Shown: piece after piece, positions 7,172-8,621 of the stretch
How positions within the stretch are numbered: position 1 is the first letter of the stretch
Layout: each line of letters begins with the position of its first letter
Origin: an uncultured Actinomycetes bacterium
GTDB taxonomy: Bacteria > Actinomycetota > Actinomycetes > Nanopelagicales > Nanopelagicaceae
Assembly (NCBI GenBank): GCA_903832395.1
Contig: CAILBF010000062.1
Span: forward strand, 1-8,621
DNA length: 8,621 bases
Reading direction: 5' to 3'
Translations under genes and position numbers: made by a program
Notes under the pieces: generated by a model
What the model was told of the DNA's origin: nothing
What the model saw: only the letters and a program-made list of their open reading frames with translations
The model's database searches: none

Positions 7172-8095
7172 TTATTGGCGCTGATAAATGGTCAGGATCG
7201 ACTTAGCCGCAGTCGCAACCTCCCGACGAAGATCTGGTGGGTCGAGGAGTTCAATAGTTCCAGAGGATGCCAAAACCGAACGCCGTACCCACTCGTTGGA
7301 GAACGAGGAAATCTCCGGGTCGGTGAGAACTGAGGCTGAATCGAGAGCAAATCTTTCGGCAGCATCTCTTGGCCTTGAATGAACTCGAATTCTGTATGAC
7401 GTTTTAATCGTGTCATCAATTTGTATCTCTAGCACTGGTTCGGCTGGAATCGAAACAAGCTCAAGGGCTTGGATGCGATCCAATCTGAACATTCTCGTAG
7501 CTGAAGCGCTTTGACAGATTCCAAATAGATATTCGACCCCACCTTCACTCCGAAGTTCGAGTGGAAGCACAACGCGCTTAGAAATCGTGTCTGAATATAA
7601 CGAATGATACGTCATGCCCAGATATTGCTTTTTAGAGAGCGCACTTTCTATGACGGCAATTGTGGATCCTGCTACTGCTGGAATTGCTGCCAGTTTTGCA
7701 CGTACATTAGTTCGAAGCGATAACCGCTTGACTAATGCAAGGGCTAGTCCTCTTAAATCTTGGCGATCTTCCGGCAGTGATTCAATAACTAGATCAAGCC
7801 CGAGTAGCAACGCGATCGTCTCTTCGTCATTGAGCGTGCGTGGACTAGAGAGCGTTTCGGCATTATTAATCGTTACAAATCCCGAATCAAACGAGAGATC
7901 CATGAGCTCTAGGGGCGTGTATCCGGGAAGTCCGCACATCCACAGCGTCGTTAAGTCGGCAATCATTTGCGATTGTGTCACGCTAAAGACGTCGGCTAAT
8001 GCGCTCAATTCAATTCCCTGGTGAGTTGCAAGATATGGGACAAGGTCTAGAAGTCTGGCGGTGCGACTTATAGGTGTTTGAACTGGCTTATCCAT
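7172..8095 (-). CDS. pafC: WYL-domain transcriptional regulator PafC
   Basis: A 307-residue regulator. The N-terminal winged-helix part (about 8-85) contains RTARLLDLVPYL (11-22), a helix-turn-helix around 29-52, and the characteristic LWMCGLPGYTPLELMDLSFDSGFVTI (51-76). A WYL domain follows (about 146-215), with RVVLPLELRSEGG and RMFRLDRIQALEL, then a C-terminal WCX-like extension (about 222-305). In mycobacteria PafC pairs with PafB to activate the LexA/RecA-independent DNA-damage response; the genes are named for linkage to the proteasome accessory factor pafA, but they are not needed for pupylation. The canonical Trp of the WYL motif is replaced here (VEYLFG, 187-192). I chose ATG 8095, which overlaps the pafB stop by 8 bases. 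The frame runs open to 8167, but those 24 extra residues only mirror pafB coding sequence. The strong antisense open frame at 7614-8024 is a shadow. Confidence 0.92.
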   Translation of the reverse strand: MDKPVQTPISRTARLLDLVPYLATHQGIELSALADVFSVTQSQMIADLTTLWMCGLPGYTPLELMDLSFDSGFVTINNAETLSSPRTLNDEETIALLLGLDLVIESLPEDRQDLRGLALALVKRLSLRTNVRAKLAAIPAVAGSTIAVIESALSKKQYLGMTYHSLYSDTISKRVVLPLELRSEGGVEYLFGICQSASATRMFRLDRIQALELVSIPAEPVLEIQIDDTIKTSYRIRVHSRPRDAAERFALDSASVLTDPEISSFSNEWVRRSVLASSGTIELLDPPDLRREVATAAKSILTIYQRQ

Positions 8096-8621
8096 GGACT
8101 CGAACAATCGTCTCAAGTGCTTCAATGATTTCGCTTCGCAGAGACTCCGGCCCAATGATGATGGCATCTTCGCCGTGCCAGAGAACTAGATCTACGATGT
8201 ATGGTGAATCAAGATAGTTGATGGTGATTTGATCCCACTCGCCCTTATCGACTAAGGACAACGCGGCGCTGCGGAGCAATTGGGCTTTGCCTTTTCGAAT
8301 ATCAATAGTTGCGATTTTGCTTTTCTGTTCGTTCATCAAAGAGGCAAAGACATCGAAATCCTGCGGAATTTCAAAGCGACCGTTGTTTTTAACGATTGAG
8401 ATCTCACCATCTATACGGTCCAGTCGGAAAGTACGCACGTCATCTTTATCTATGTCCCTGCCCGCTAAATACCAGTGGGCATCTCGGGTTGCAATTGCAT
8501 AAGGTTCGATCGTTCGAAGGCGTGTCTCTAAAGTGGCAGATACATAAGTAAATGCAATCCGATCTCGCTTGGAAATTGCATTCACGATAGTTTGGAAACC
8601 ACTAAATGATGTAGTCAAACG
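8088..8621 (-). CDS. pafB: WYL-domain transcriptional regulator PafB, C-terminal part
   Basis: Partial gene cut by the right edge. The frame stays open to base 8621, giving 177 residues, so the N-terminal winged-helix DNA-binding domain and the real start lie outside. The TTG at 8618 is only an internal codon. A complete WYL domain is visible from about residue 8 to 78 (window numbering), with AHWYLAGRD (48-56; Trp50, Tyr51, Leu52) and RTFRLDRIDG (63-72). A WCX-like C-terminal domain follows at about 100-175. The position directly upstream of a PafC-type gene, with an 8-base overlap and tatAC beyond, supports PafB over a generic WYL regulator. WYL domains are thought to sense a ligand, possibly single-stranded nucleic acid, and to control the activator. 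pafA would be expected just beyond the right edge if the usual actinobacterial order holds. Confidence 0.9.
   Translation of the reverse strand, partial: RLTTSFSGFQTIVNAISKRDRIAFTYVSATLETRLRTIEPYAIATRDAHWYLAGRDIDKDDVRTFRLDRIDGEISIVKNNGRFEIPQDFDVFASLMNEQKSKIATIDIRKGKAQLLRSAALSLVDKGEWDQITINYLDSPYIVDLVLWHGEDAIIIGPESLRSEIIEALETIVRVHG

Noticed and set aside
7614..8024. 136-codon open frame on the plus strand inside pafC
   Set aside because: Antisense shadow of a well-supported regulator gene; Ser-rich composition typical of reverse-strand reading.
8096..8167. Longer pafC start at 8167
   Set aside because: The extra 24 residues lie wholly over the pafB coding end, and the conserved PafC sequence begins after the internal Met at 8095.

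Overview
The window looks like a chromosomal core segment of a small-genome, fairly low-GC actinobacterium. The GC content is roughly mid-40s percent by eye, not counted. The evidence is the gene order pafB-pafC-tatA-tatC-lipid kinase-Ski2-like helicase (HelY type)-5'-3' exonuclease, which resembles the actinobacterial pafBC-tatAC-helY neighbourhood known from Mycobacterium. Short gaps, overlapping genes and this base composition would fit streamlined freshwater Actinobacteria (acI/Nanopelagicales-like), but that lineage call is inference from style, not from a marker gene.

Layout: 2-526 (+) is the C-terminal 174 residues of glycine dehydrogenase (gcvP), cut by the left edge. It converges, with only a 16-base gap, on a long minus-strand gene train that fills the rest of the window. 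In transcription order (right to left) the train is pafB (5' end cut by the right edge), pafC (8-base overlap), a 78-base gap holding a good ribosome binding site and a plausible promoter, tatA, tatC (6-base gap), a diacylglycerol/lipid kinase (17-base gap), the helicase (ATGA overlap), the 5'-3' exonuclease (ATGA overlap), and lnt (7-base overlap, TTG start). The spacing argues for one operon, perhaps with a second promoter ahead of tatA.

How the genes relate: PafB and PafC are WYL-domain regulators which, in mycobacteria, form the LexA/RecA-independent DNA-damage activator. TatA and TatC export folded proteins. The lipid kinase and Lnt act on membrane phospholipid and lipoproteins. The helicase and the FEN-like nuclease act on RNA/DNA. 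The operon therefore mixes a nucleic-acid stress module with an envelope module.

No mobile element, CRISPR array, tRNA, rRNA or phage gene was seen. The window reads as an ordinary, tightly packed core region. The points worth a second look are local: the palindrome and promoter before tatA, an acidic insert in the exonuclease, a His/Cys cluster in the helicase, a WYL motif in PafC that lacks its Trp, and an insertion near the GcvP C-terminus. I found no convincing undescribed system.
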